Shown: in pieces, positions 34,987 through 43,588 of the stretch
Layout of the letters: the number at the start of each line of letters is the position of its first letter
How positions within the stretch are numbered: position 1 is the first letter of the stretch
Source of the DNA: Fulvivirgaceae bacterium JP3-4
GTDB lineage: Bacteria; Bacteroidota; Bacteroidia; Cytophagales; Cyclobacteriaceae
Assembly (NCBI GenBank): GCA_029309925.1
Contig: JARKND010000005.1
Location: 682,001 to 746,000, forward strand
Direction of reading: 5' to 3'
Length of the DNA stretch: 64,000 nucleotides
Made by a program: the position numbers and the translations under genes
The notes under the pieces: model-generated
Seen by the model: only the letters and a program-made list of their open reading frames with translations
Told to the model about the DNA's origin: nothing
Databases searched by the model: none

Positions 34987-35119
34987 TTTAGATTTAAGAA
35001 TTTAGAATTAAGATTTTTGGAGTAGCGTTGAATTTGAATATTGACCAACAACTTCGGAAACGGAATCATCCCAGCTACACGACTCTAAAAATCTAAAATC
35101 TCAAATCTAAAATCTTAAA
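34987..35119. repeat. Heptanucleotide-unit inverted repeat (H7) filling a convergent junction
   Basis: The left arm (34987-35014) has units of the form TTWAGAW, for example TTTAGAT and TTAAGAA. The right arm (35084-35119) has units such as TCTAAAA, TCTCAAA and TCTTAAA, mostly at 7-nt steps with one extra A. The left arm begins 1 nt after the aminotransferase stop codon, and the right arm ends 4 nt before the cysteine desulfurase stop codon. The two arms are complementary across about 70 nt. Confidence 0.8.
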
Positions 35120-35123
35120 TTCT

Positions 35124-36260
35124 TTACACCGTAACCTTATAAAACTCCGCCAGCTTATTCACAGCAAAGTCTATATCGTCAGGCGTATTGTATTTGCTGA
35201 ACGAAAATCTCACAGCACCACGTTTTGATCCCGGGTACAGCGCGCCCAGCACATGAGAGCCTGTAGTCGCTCCGCTTGAGCACGCGCTTCCACCGGAAGC
35301 AGAAATGCCAGACAAGTCTAGGTTGAACAACAGCATGTCACTTTCGTCTGATTCGGGGAGACTTACATTCAAGACTGTGTAAAGACTCTTTTTCAGATTA
35401 GCAGAATCTCCGTTGAAGGTTACGCCAGGGATCTGATCTTTCAGTTTTTCGATCATGCGGCTTTTAAGTCCCTCAATGTAATGCACATGCTCATCCATAT
35501 CGCGATAAGCAATTTCAAGTGCTTTCGCCAGTCCGATAATGCCATAGACATTTTCAGTTCCACCGCGCATGTTGCGTTCCTGTGCGCCACCGTGTATAAA
35601 AGCGTGAATTTTTTTGTCCTTGCGGATAAACATAAAACCAGAACCTTTCGGCCCATGAAACTTATGTCCGGCAGCCGCCATACCGCACACTTGCAATACC
35701 TTCATGTCGTGCTTGTAGTGGCCCACTGTCTGAACCGTATCGGAATGCAGGAAAGCATTGTTCGCGGCACACATATCGCCAACATATTTCAGATCGAGCA
35801 AGTTTCCGATCTCATTATTGGCATGCATCAACGAAACCAGAGAAGACGGATATTTTTTCAGCAACTGTTCCAGGTGCGCAACATCGACATGGCCCTTCGA
35901 ATCGAGGTTTACCATGTGAACGTTCACGCCTGACTTGCCCATCAGCTCCACTGTGTGTGTTACCGCGTGATGTTCGATGGGTGAAGAGATAATGTTTTTA
36001 ATATTGTAGGTAGCAACAGCACTGCGAATAATCGCGTTGTCAGCTTCAGTTCCGCCCGATGTAAAAATGATTTCGCCAGGAGTGCAGTTTAAAAGTTCGG
36101 CAACTTTTTTACGCGCAGATTCGATGGCAGCCCTCACCTTTCGACCATGCGAATGGGTTGACGATGGGTTCCCGAAATCTTCCATCATAAAGGGCTTCAT
36201 AGCCTCAAATACTTCGGGATCAAGGGGTGTAGTAGCTGCGTTGTCCAGATAAACTCTCAT
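35124..36260 (-). CDS. Cysteine desulfurase (NifS/IscS family)
   Basis: A 378-aa PLP enzyme that takes sulfur from cysteine for iron-sulfur cluster and thiolation pathways. The N-terminal YLDNAATTPLDP is the typical start. ITSGGTEADN-type and IEHHAVTHTV blocks follow. The PLP lysine is in AAAGHKFHGPKGSGF near residue 200, and the catalytic cysteine is in GSACSSG near 325. The active-site loop form GSACSSGATTGSHVL fits the NifS/IscS group. No iscU is next to it. It is convergent with the HisC-like gene. Confidence 0.93.
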   Translation of the reverse strand: MRVYLDNAATTPLDPEVFEAMKPFMMEDFGNPSSTHSHGRKVRAAIESARKKVAELLNCTPGEIIFTSGGTEADNAIIRSAVATYNIKNIISSPIEHHAVTHTVELMGKSGVNVHMVNLDSKGHVDVAHLEQLLKKYPSSLVSLMHANNEIGNLLDLKYVGDMCAANNAFLHSDTVQTVGHYKHDMKVLQVCGMAAAGHKFHGPKGSGFMFIRKDKKIHAFIHGGAQERNMRGGTENVYGIIGLAKALEIAYRDMDEHVHYIEGLKSRMIEKLKDQIPGVTFNGDSANLKKSLYTVLNVSLPESDESDMLLFNLDLSGISASGGSACSSGATTGSHVLGALYPGSKRGAVRFSFSKYNTPDDIDFAVNKLAEFYKVTV

Positions 36261-36278
36261 CTCACATCAATAATTTTA

Positions 36279-36286
36279 CAAAGGTA
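36279..36286 (-). promoter_or_regulatory. Possible -7 element of the cysteine desulfurase gene
   Basis: On the minus strand this reads TACCTTTG, matching TAnnTTTG, about 20 nt before the start codon at 36260. No convincing -33 element is seen at the usual distance. A 12-nt palindrome, CTTTTTAAAAAG, lies just upstream and recurs just before mazG. Confidence 0.35.
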
Positions 36287-36379
36287 GCAACTTTTTAAAA
36301 AGTGGTGGTCACTCGCGCGAAAACGGGGGATCTTAGAAAAAGACATAGGAACACCAATACGACTTATCTTACTAACCGA

Positions 36380-37786
36380 TCAATTCGCCCGCAGCTTCTC
36401 CGCGATGATTTCCTTGATGTCGGTCATGATCTTCTTCGCGAGGTTGTCGGCTTTCGTTTCCATATCCGATTCAGCATAGATGCGAATGATCGGCTCCGTA
36501 TTCGACTTGCGGAGGTGAACCCATTCCTTGTCGAACTCGATACGAACTCCATCAACAGTATTGATCGGCTGCTTTTTATATTTCTTCATCACGTAGTCAA
36601 GAATCTTGTCCACATTGATGTCACGTGTGAGCTCAATCTTGTTCTTGGAAATGAAATAATTCGGGTACTTCATGCGCAGACGAAGCGCAGTGAGGTTGGA
36701 TTTTGCCAGGTGCGTCAGAAATAATGCAATCCCGACAAGGGCATCACGACCGTAGTGCAGGTCAGGGTAAATGATCCCACCGTTTCCTTCACCACCGATC
36801 ACCGCATCTGTGTTTTTCATCATCGCCACCACGTGAACTTCACCCACGGCCGATGCTGAATATTTTCCGCCAGCCTTTTCGGTAATATCCTGTAAAGCTC
36901 GCGTGCTTGAGAGATTTGAAACGGTGTTGCCGTTTTTTTTCGGACCGTTGTTCAGTACATAATCCGCGACAGCGACAAGCGTATATTCTTCTCCGAACGG
37001 TGAGCCATCTTCGCACACCATCGCAAGACGATCTACATCAGGATCGACAACAATTCCCAGATCATATTTTCCTTTGACTATCTCGCGGGAGATGTCAGTC
37101 AGGTGTTCAGGCAGTGGCTCCGGGTTGTGTGGAAAATGTCCGGTAGGTTCACAATACAGTTCCTTGACAGAAACACCCATCGCCTTCAGCAGCTTCGGCA
37201 CGGCAATTCCACCGGTTGAATTTACAGCGTCTACAACAATGTTGAATCCGCGCTTGCGAACCGCTTCAACATCTACCAGGGGAAGTTTGAGAATTTCCTC
37301 GATGTGCTTCGAGATGTAACCATCTTTTTTCTGATAGTGGCCCAGCTTTGTCACCTGCGCAAATTCGAAGTCTTCGTTTTCGGCTATTTCCAGGACTTGC
37401 TTTCCATCATCCCCGGAAATGAACTCGCCTTTTTCGTTGAGAAGTTTTAAGGCGTTCCACTGGATAGGGTTGTGGCTAGCTGTCAGGATGATCCCGCCAT
37501 CCGCTTTTTCCCACACCACAGCCATTTCTACAGTAGGCGTTGTTGACAGGCCGAGGTCAATCACGTCAATGCCCAAACCTTGTAAGGTCGATGTCACGAG
37601 AGAACTTACCATCTCGCCAGACAAGCGGGCATCGCGTCCGATGATGATTTTGGCAGTAGCATTTCTCTTTTTGATCCACGAGCCGTAAGCGGCTGCAAAT
37701 TTCACAATATCAACAGGTGTGAGGTTGTCGCCAGTGCCGCCACCGATCGTGCCTCTGATTCCAGAAATCGATTTAATTAATGCCAC
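36380..37786 (-). CDS. glmM: Phosphoglucosamine mutase (GlmM-like phosphohexomutase)
   Basis: A 468-aa alpha-D-phosphohexomutase that would isomerise glucosamine-6-phosphate to the 1-phosphate for peptidoglycan precursors. The active serine is in GGIILTASHNPIQWNALK near residue 102. The metal site is DPDVDRLAMV near 245, and the sugar-binding loop GGEGNGGIIYPDL lies near 335. The C-terminal phosphate loop has RKSNTEPIIRIYAES. The SNTEP loop and overall form fit the Bacteroidota GlmM-type. A phosphomannomutase role cannot be fully excluded. Confidence 0.88.
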   Translation of the reverse strand: MALIKSISGIRGTIGGGTGDNLTPVDIVKFAAAYGSWIKKRNATAKIIIGRDARLSGEMVSSLVTSTLQGLGIDVIDLGLSTTPTVEMAVVWEKADGGIILTASHNPIQWNALKLLNEKGEFISGDDGKQVLEIAENEDFEFAQVTKLGHYQKKDGYISKHIEEILKLPLVDVEAVRKRGFNIVVDAVNSTGGIAVPKLLKAMGVSVKELYCEPTGHFPHNPEPLPEHLTDISREIVKGKYDLGIVVDPDVDRLAMVCEDGSPFGEEYTLVAVADYVLNNGPKKNGNTVSNLSSTRALQDITEKAGGKYSASAVGEVHVVAMMKNTDAVIGGEGNGGIIYPDLHYGRDALVGIALFLTHLAKSNLTALRLRMKYPNYFISKNKIELTRDINVDKILDYVMKKYKKQPINTVDGVRIEFDKEWVHLRKSNTEPIIRIYAESDMETKADNLAKKIMTDIKEIIAEKLRAN

Positions 37787-37910
37787 GAGTCTTTTTATTA
37801 AAGTGGCGCAAATTTAACAGCTTTTGCTCCACAGGGCTGAAAGTCAAATGCATTTTATTTGCTACGCCAACAGTTCGATTTGAGTACCTTTCGGCAACTT
37901 TTTAAAAAGC

Positions 37911-38723
37911 ATGGCAAAACCCGTTTCAGCACCCGATTTAAGAAGAAAAGAAAAACTGGAAGCCTTCGACAGGCTGCTTACCATCATGGACGAACTCCGG
38001 GAAAATTGTCCGTGGGATAAGAAACAAACGCTTGAGACGCTTCGTCACCTCACCATCGAAGAAACCTACGAGCTCTCAGATTCGATACTGGAAGGGAACC
38101 TGGGCGAGATCAAAAAGGAACTGGGCGACCTCATGCTGCACATGGTCTTTTATGCCCGAATTGCTCAGGAGAAAAAAGCCTTTGACGTTGCAGACGTACT
38201 CAACGCCATTTGCGACAAACTTATCGAGCGTCATCCGCATATCTATGGCGATGTTGTTGCCAATGACGAAGAAACAGTGAAAGCGAATTGGGAGAAAATA
38301 AAGCTGAAGACCGGTAACAAGTCAGTGCTTGAAGGGGTGCCGAAATCATTGCCGGCATTGGTGAAGGCCATCCGCATCCAGGACAAAGCACGCGGTGTCG
38401 GCTTCGACTGGGAGAAAAAAGAACAGGTCTGGGAAAAGGTTGAGGAGGAGATGCAGGAGTTTAAAAAAGAATTCAATGCCGAAAAGAACGAAGCGATCAA
38501 TAAAGAGAAAGCGATGGCCGAATTCGGTGACTTGCTCTTTTCACTTGTGAACTACGCCCGCTTCATCGACATCGACCCTGAAGAAGCACTCGAACGCACC
38601 AATAAAAAATTCATCAGACGTTTTCAATACCTCGAAAGTGCATCTGCGAAAGACGGAAAGGTGCTTGGCGAGATGTCTCTCGCAGAGATGGACGTGTATT
38701 GGAATCAGGCAAAAAAACTCTAA
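37911..38723 (+). CDS. mazG: Nucleoside triphosphate pyrophosphohydrolase MazG
   Basis: A 270-aa tandem MazG enzyme that hydrolyses NTPs to NMP and pyrophosphate. The first MazG domain has LRENCPWDKKQTLETLRHL and the metal-ligand EETYE with ELGDLMLHMVFYARIAQ. The second domain has WEKVEEEMQEFKKEF and EFGDLLFSLVNYARF. The C-terminal block LERTNKKFIRRFQYLE is typical. The length matches E. coli MazG. The start is preceded by GGCAACTTTTTAAAAAGC. Confidence 0.95.
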   Translation: MAKPVSAPDLRRKEKLEAFDRLLTIMDELRENCPWDKKQTLETLRHLTIEETYELSDSILEGNLGEIKKELGDLMLHMVFYARIAQEKKAFDVADVLNAICDKLIERHPHIYGDVVANDEETVKANWEKIKLKTGNKSVLEGVPKSLPALVKAIRIQDKARGVGFDWEKKEQVWEKVEEEMQEFKKEFNAEKNEAINKEKAMAEFGDLLFSLVNYARFIDIDPEEALERTNKKFIRRFQYLESASAKDGKVLGEMSLAEMDVYWNQAKKL

Positions 38724-38773
38724 ACGGTACAAACTTTTTTATTTTTATTTTTGACGCGACTTGAAAGAACAGG

Positions 38774-40963
38774 ATGGCGAAAAATAACCGGACAATCATT
38801 TTTTACATTATCCTCATCCTGGTTTTCGGTGGGTTAATGTATTTGATTACGGTCCGCGGTCAGGAGCTCGAGTCACTGCGAGAGGTTGATTCACAAACCA
38901 TCACTGAATCAACGCCCGCGTTCCAATTATTTCAGGACGCTTTTCATCACAATCTCATTCATCCGCTCGCCATTCTATTGTTGCAGATTGCTTCGATAAT
39001 TATCGTTTCGCGAATCTTTGGATTTATCTTTAACAAAATTGGCCAGCCAACGGTAATCGGTGAGATCGTTGCAGGTATCGTCCTCGGGCCTTCGGTAGTA
39101 GGACTGCTCTTTCCTGAATTTTCAATTTTTCTTTTCCCAAAAGAATCACTGCCGAATCTTCAATTCCTGAGTCAGGTCGGTTTGATCCTGTTCATGTTTG
39201 TGATCGGCATGGAGCTCGATCTGAAAGTTCTGAGAAACCAGGCACACGATGCTGTTGTGATCAGTCACGCCAGCATCATCATCCCGTATTTCCTTGGAAT
39301 GGGTCTGGCCTATTACCTGTACGATCAGTTTGCTCCGGGAAATATTGGCTTCACTCCGTTCGCGCTATTCATGGGTATCGCGATGAGCATTACCGCGTTT
39401 CCGGTGCTGGCACGGGTGATCCAGGAACGAGATCTCACCAAGACCCGGCTCGGCAGCATTGCCATCACGTGTGCAGCAGCGGATGATGTAACAGCCTGGT
39501 GTATCCTTGCTGCGGTGATCGCGATCGTCAAAGCCGGAACATTTACAAGCGCCTTGTTCACGATCGGGTTATCAATCGCTTATGTGTCGCTCATGATCTT
39601 TGTAGTGCAGCCGTTTCTGAAGAAGATCGGTCGCGTTTACTCCCATCGCGAAACGATGAGCAAAACCATCGTGGCATTTTCTTTCCTCATATTGTTAGCT
39701 TCAGCATATCTCGCGGAGATCATCGGAATTCACGCCTTGTTTGGCGCGTTTCTCGCGGGTGTGATCATGCCCCCTAACTTCGACTTTAGAAGAATCCTGA
39801 CGGAAAAAATTGAAGATGTAAGTCTCGTACTTCTGCTGCCATTATTCTTTGTATTCACCGGCTTGCGTACGCAGATCGGATTGCTGAACGAAACGCACTT
39901 GTGGGTTGTATGCGGTGTGATTATCCTCACTGCCGTTGCTGGAAAATTTGGTGGCAGTGCACTCGCTGCGAAAATTGTCGGGCAATCGTGGAAGGAAAGT
40001 TTGTCCATCGGTGCGCTGATGAATACGCGGGGGTTAATGGAGCTGATCGTGCTAAATATCGGCTACGACCTGGGTGTGCTCACGCCTGAAGTTTTTGCAA
40101 TGATGGTGATCATGGCATTGGTGACAACCTTTATGACTGGCCCGGCACTCGACCTGATCAACTACGTATTTCCTGAGAAAGATGAGTCTGGCGTAGTGAA
40201 AACGGATTCCGGCCTTTTCAAAATTCTAATCTCTTTCGGTCCTGCTATTAAGGGAAAAAAATTGCTGAGACTAGCCGATCAGCTCACGCATAAAAAGCAC
40301 AATGCTGATATCACTGCCTTCCACCTGACGCCAAGCTCAGACATCAATCCCAAGGAAGCAAAGGAATATGAGCGCGAAAGTTTTCGCCTGGTGAAACATG
40401 AAGCAGAAAACCTCGGCATCAAGATCCGGACACTCTACCGCGCCACGCATGACATCAACAAGGAAATCACAGGGGAAGTGGCGAAAGGCAAATACGATCT
40501 GCTGCTCGTGGGAAGCTCTCACTCGATCTTCAGCGGTGATGCTGTTGGTGGCAAGGTGAGGACATTCCTCGAGGATGCGCGCTGCCACGTTGGCGTTTTG
40601 GTTGACCGTGACTTTGAAGTAGCCGACCGCATTCTTGTGCACCTGCAGGATATCCACGACCTGTTCCTCATCTCGTTTGCCGAGCGATTCATCGCTAACA
40701 ACAACGCGAAAGTCACCCTTTCTGACCCGAACAGGTTAATCAAATCGAACACCATTTTCTCGATGGCTGTCGAAAAGATCAGGAACGAAAACAAAGACTC
40801 CATCACCATCCACGAAACTCACACGCTTTCGCAGGAATTCCTGAACGAATTCAACCTCGTGGTGGTGAGCTATTCGGACTGGAGAGATCTCACCAAATCA
40901 CGGCAGAATTGGCTGCCCTACACACCGTCAGTGCTTATTCTCAAGTCTCAGGTCGAGCAATAG
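38774..40963 (+). CDS. Monovalent cation:proton antiporter-2 (KefB-like) with C-terminal USP-type domain
   Basis: A 729-aa membrane carrier. An extra N-terminal helix (IIFYIILILVFGGLMYLI) precedes an extracytoplasmic segment of about 50 residues. The CPA2 Na+/H+ exchanger domain of about 12 helices follows (IGQPTVIGEIVAGIVLGPS; MNTRGLMELIVLNIG). The C-terminal 270 residues resemble universal stress protein folds (YDLLLVGSSHSIFSGDAVGG) and may gate the carrier. No TrkA-N domain is present, unlike KefB/KefC. Ion specificity is unknown. Confidence 0.88.
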   Translation: MAKNNRTIIFYIILILVFGGLMYLITVRGQELESLREVDSQTITESTPAFQLFQDAFHHNLIHPLAILLLQIASIIIVSRIFGFIFNKIGQPTVIGEIVAGIVLGPSVVGLLFPEFSIFLFPKESLPNLQFLSQVGLILFMFVIGMELDLKVLRNQAHDAVVISHASIIIPYFLGMGLAYYLYDQFAPGNIGFTPFALFMGIAMSITAFPVLARVIQERDLTKTRLGSIAITCAAADDVTAWCILAAVIAIVKAGTFTSALFTIGLSIAYVSLMIFVVQPFLKKIGRVYSHRETMSKTIVAFSFLILLASAYLAEIIGIHALFGAFLAGVIMPPNFDFRRILTEKIEDVSLVLLLPLFFVFTGLRTQIGLLNETHLWVVCGVIILTAVAGKFGGSALAAKIVGQSWKESLSIGALMNTRGLMELIVLNIGYDLGVLTPEVFAMMVIMALVTTFMTGPALDLINYVFPEKDESGVVKTDSGLFKILISFGPAIKGKKLLRLADQLTHKKHNADITAFHLTPSSDINPKEAKEYERESFRLVKHEAENLGIKIRTLYRATHDINKEITGEVAKGKYDLLLVGSSHSIFSGDAVGGKVRTFLEDARCHVGVLVDRDFEVADRILVHLQDIHDLFLISFAERFIANNNAKVTLSDPNRLIKSNTIFSMAVEKIRNENKDSITIHETHTLSQEFLNEFNLVVVSYSDWRDLTKSRQNWLPYTPSVLILKSQVEQ

Positions 40964-41035
40964 ACTAACGGCCGTTCCGCCCAAATTTTTTTACGTGCTG
41001 GTACGGAAAGCGCTGTTAAAATATGATCGCACGCT

Positions 41036-41043
41036 TATCTTTG
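41036..41043 (+). promoter_or_regulatory. Possible glyS -7 element
   Basis: TATCTTTG matches the TAnnTTTG element of Bacteroidota promoters, 7 nt before the glyS start codon. The upstream -33 element is not clear. The same octamer precedes ileS. Confidence 0.35.
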
Positions 41044-41050
41044 TCCCCCT

Positions 41051-42595
41051 ATGGCTAATGTAGAAGACAACCTGTTCAAGAATGTTATCTCGCACGCGAA
41101 GGAGTACGGCTTTATTTTTCCCTCCAGTGAGATCTATGATGGTTTGAGTGCTGTTTATGATTACGGTCAGAACGGTGCCGAACTCAAGAACAATATCAAG
41201 GAATACTGGTGGAAATTTATGACACTGCTCCACGATAACATTGTCGGGATTGATGCAGCGATTTTTATGCATCCGACAACGTGGAAAGCTTCCGGCCACG
41301 TGGATGCATTCAATGACCCGATGGTCGACAACAAAGACTCGAAGAAACGCTACCGTGCCGATGTGCTGGTGGAGGATGCCATTGCCAAAATGGAAGAGAA
41401 AATTGACAAGGAAGTTGAAAAGGCAGCGAAACGTTTTGGCGAGAGCTTTAACGCGGAAATGTTCAAATCGACCAATCCACGCGTTCTCGAATATCAGAAG
41501 AAAATTGATGAGGCAAACCAGCGCATGAAGGATGCGCTCGGCAGTGGCGATATGGCTGCAATGAAGCAGCTCATCATCGACCTGGAAATTACCGACCCGA
41601 TCAGCGGAACGAAGAACTGGACAGATGTTCGGCAGTTCAACCTCATGTTCTCGACTGAGATCGGTTCTGTGGCAGAGGAAGCGAACAAAATTTATTTGCG
41701 CCCGGAAACGGCACAGGGAATTTTTGTGAACTTCCTCAACGTGCAGAAGACGGGAAGAATGAAGATTCCTTTCGGGATTGCGCAGATCGGCAAGGCTTTC
41801 CGGAATGAGATCGTTGCCCGTCAATTCATTTTTCGCATGCGTGAGTTTGAACAGATGGAGATGCAGTTTTTCGTGAAGCCGGGTGAGGAGATGAAGTGGT
41901 ACGAGTTCTGGAAAGCAAAGCGATTGAAGTGGCACCTCGCACTGGGCCTCGGTACGGAAAATTATCGTTACCACGACCACCTGAACCTTGCGCACTACGC
42001 CAATGCAGCCTGTGATATTCAGTTCAATTTCCCAATGGGCTTCAAAGAGCTTGAAGGCATTCACTCGCGCACCGACTTCGATCTGAAGAGTCACGAAAAG
42101 TATTCAGGCAAGAAACTCCAGTATTTCGATTCTGAGGATAACCAGAATTTCATTCCATACGTAGTTGAAACTTCCGTAGGACTGGATCGCTGCTTCCTGG
42201 CAATTCTTTCGAAATCTTATAAGGAAGAAAAGCTTGACGATGGCAGTGAGCGTGTTGTGTTGCGTCTACCGGCACCGTTGGCACCGCACAAAGTGGCCAT
42301 CCTGCCGTTGACGAAGAAAGATGGACTTCCGGAGAAAGCGATGGAGATCATGAATGAATTGAAGTACGACCTGCGTTGTTTCTACGAAGAAAAAGACGCG
42401 ATCGGAAAAAGATATCGCAGACAGGACGCGATTGGCACGCCATACTGTATTACGATCGACCATCAAACCCTTGAAGACAATACGGTTACCATTCGCGACC
42501 GCGACAGTATGAAACAGGAGCGTGTGAAGATTGCGGACGTGAAAGGGAAACTCATCGATGCCTGCTCCATTAATAACCTGCTGCGGAAAATTTAA
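41051..42595 (+). CDS. glyS: Glycyl-tRNA synthetase (dimeric, eukaryote-like type)
   Basis: A 514-aa class II synthetase of the alpha2 type. SHAKEYGFIFPSSEIYDGL and YDYGQNGAELKNNIK near the N-terminus mark the class. Motif 2 is FRNEIVARQFIFRMREFEQMEMQ. IPYVVETSVGLDRCFLAIL is motif 3. The C-terminal anticodon-binding domain contains LAPHKVAILPLTKKDGLPEKA. This single-chain form replaces the GlyQ/GlyS heterotetramer, and no glyQ is nearby. Confidence 0.96.
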   Translation: MANVEDNLFKNVISHAKEYGFIFPSSEIYDGLSAVYDYGQNGAELKNNIKEYWWKFMTLLHDNIVGIDAAIFMHPTTWKASGHVDAFNDPMVDNKDSKKRYRADVLVEDAIAKMEEKIDKEVEKAAKRFGESFNAEMFKSTNPRVLEYQKKIDEANQRMKDALGSGDMAAMKQLIIDLEITDPISGTKNWTDVRQFNLMFSTEIGSVAEEANKIYLRPETAQGIFVNFLNVQKTGRMKIPFGIAQIGKAFRNEIVARQFIFRMREFEQMEMQFFVKPGEEMKWYEFWKAKRLKWHLALGLGTENYRYHDHLNLAHYANAACDIQFNFPMGFKELEGIHSRTDFDLKSHEKYSGKKLQYFDSEDNQNFIPYVVETSVGLDRCFLAILSKSYKEEKLDDGSERVVLRLPAPLAPHKVAILPLTKKDGLPEKAMEIMNELKYDLRCFYEEKDAIGKRYRRQDAIGTPYCITIDHQTLEDNTVTIRDRDSMKQERVKIADVKGKLIDACSINNLLRKI

Positions 42596-42598
42596 GCC

Positions 42599-43408
42599 AT
42601 GATCGCCCTCATTATTTTTTCGGGGGTGGTCATTGTTGCCTTTTTTTACTACCGTGAAGAAATAGGACAGGGTTACACGTATGCCGGAAGGCAGGCTGCA
42701 CCGGTGAAGTCATTGGTACTTCCCGTACCACAACGCTACAAGGAGATTCTCCTTAAGTATTTTCCCTACTATCAAATGCTTTCCGCGGAAAATAAAGGAA
42801 AATTTGAGAAGAAGGTTGTGAGGTTCATTTACGGGAAGCAGTTCATTCCCCGACAGGTCGATGAAGTAACGGTGGAGGCCAAAGTGCTGATAGCCGCATC
42901 AGCCGTGCAACTCACCTTTGGCTTGCCGAATGTTTACCTCAGTTTTTTCCGGAGGATTCTCGTCTATCCGAATGATTATTATTCGTCAATCACAAAGCGA
43001 TATCACAAAGGAGAAGTGAATCCTCGTTTTGGAGTGATCGTGTTGTCGTGGCAAAGCTTTGTCGATGGATATATTTATCCTAATGATTCAAAGAATCTCG
43101 GCCTGCACGAAATGGCTCACGCGTTGCGTTTCGAAAGCCTGATCCGCAGTGAAGAGTATCCGCCTTTTGAATCGGAGCTGCTCGAGCAGTTTGACGACTA
43201 TGCGCATCGCGTTTGCAATGATCCCGAATTTGCAACGCAGACTTTTTTCCGACCGTACGCCTGCACCGATGAGCATGAATTTTTCAGCGTGGCGGTTGAA
43301 AATTTTTTCGAACGATCAGAGCTGTTCAAGGCGGAAATGTCCGAGTTGTATGCAATCCTTGTGCGACTGCTGGGACAGGATCCGATTTTATTGAAAGTGG
43401 GTGCCTAA
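42599..43408 (+). CDS. MtfA-like zinc peptidase
   Basis: A 269-aa protein with an N-terminal membrane helix (IALIIFSGVVIVAFFYY) and a C-terminal metallopeptidase domain. The zinc motif is HEMAH near 169-173 (LGLHEMAHALRFE). The FFRRILVYPNDYYS block before it, and the C-terminal ENFFERSELF with its acidic ligand, match MtfA/M90-type proteins. E. coli MtfA acts as a peptidase and binds the Mlc repressor, but that role is not implied here. It starts 3 nt after glyS. Confidence 0.87.
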   Translation: MIALIIFSGVVIVAFFYYREEIGQGYTYAGRQAAPVKSLVLPVPQRYKEILLKYFPYYQMLSAENKGKFEKKVVRFIYGKQFIPRQVDEVTVEAKVLIAASAVQLTFGLPNVYLSFFRRILVYPNDYYSSITKRYHKGEVNPRFGVIVLSWQSFVDGYIYPNDSKNLGLHEMAHALRFESLIRSEEYPPFESELLEQFDDYAHRVCNDPEFATQTFFRPYACTDEHEFFSVAVENFFERSELFKAEMSELYAILVRLLGQDPILLKVGA

Positions 43409-43417
43409 GAGCAACGG

Positions 43418-43571
43418 TTTTCAACGCGGAGGCGCGGAGATGCGGAGTTCGCAGAGAAATGCAGACTTTGAAAGACAATAAAATAATCATTGCGAGCTTT
43501 GCAACGCTGCGTCTCCCGATGCGAAGACGATCGGGATCTTCGATTTGCGTTAAAAAAAATCGTTTCTTGCG
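43418..43571 (+). repeat. Copy 1 of a structured ~150-bp repeat upstream of the scramblase-like gene
   Basis: Begins TTTTCAACGCGGAGG, with GCGGAG-type units and GCAGAGAAATGCAGACTTTG, and ends with CGGGATCTTCGATTTGCGTT and TTTCTTGCGAC. The first and last parts (AACGCGGAG; ATTTGCGTT) are roughly complementary. The internal hairpin CCCGAT (43515-43520) with ATCGGG (43530-43535) is clear. Copy 2 lies at 44187-44340 in the same orientation. Confidence 0.85.
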
Positions 43572-43588
43572 ACAAACCCTAACTTACA

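Noticed and set aside
40991-42094. Long open frame (367 codons) on the minus strand over glyS
   Set aside because: It is entirely antisense to a clear glycyl-tRNA synthetase gene, and its translation is rich in His, Cys and Phe, as expected from a shadow frame.
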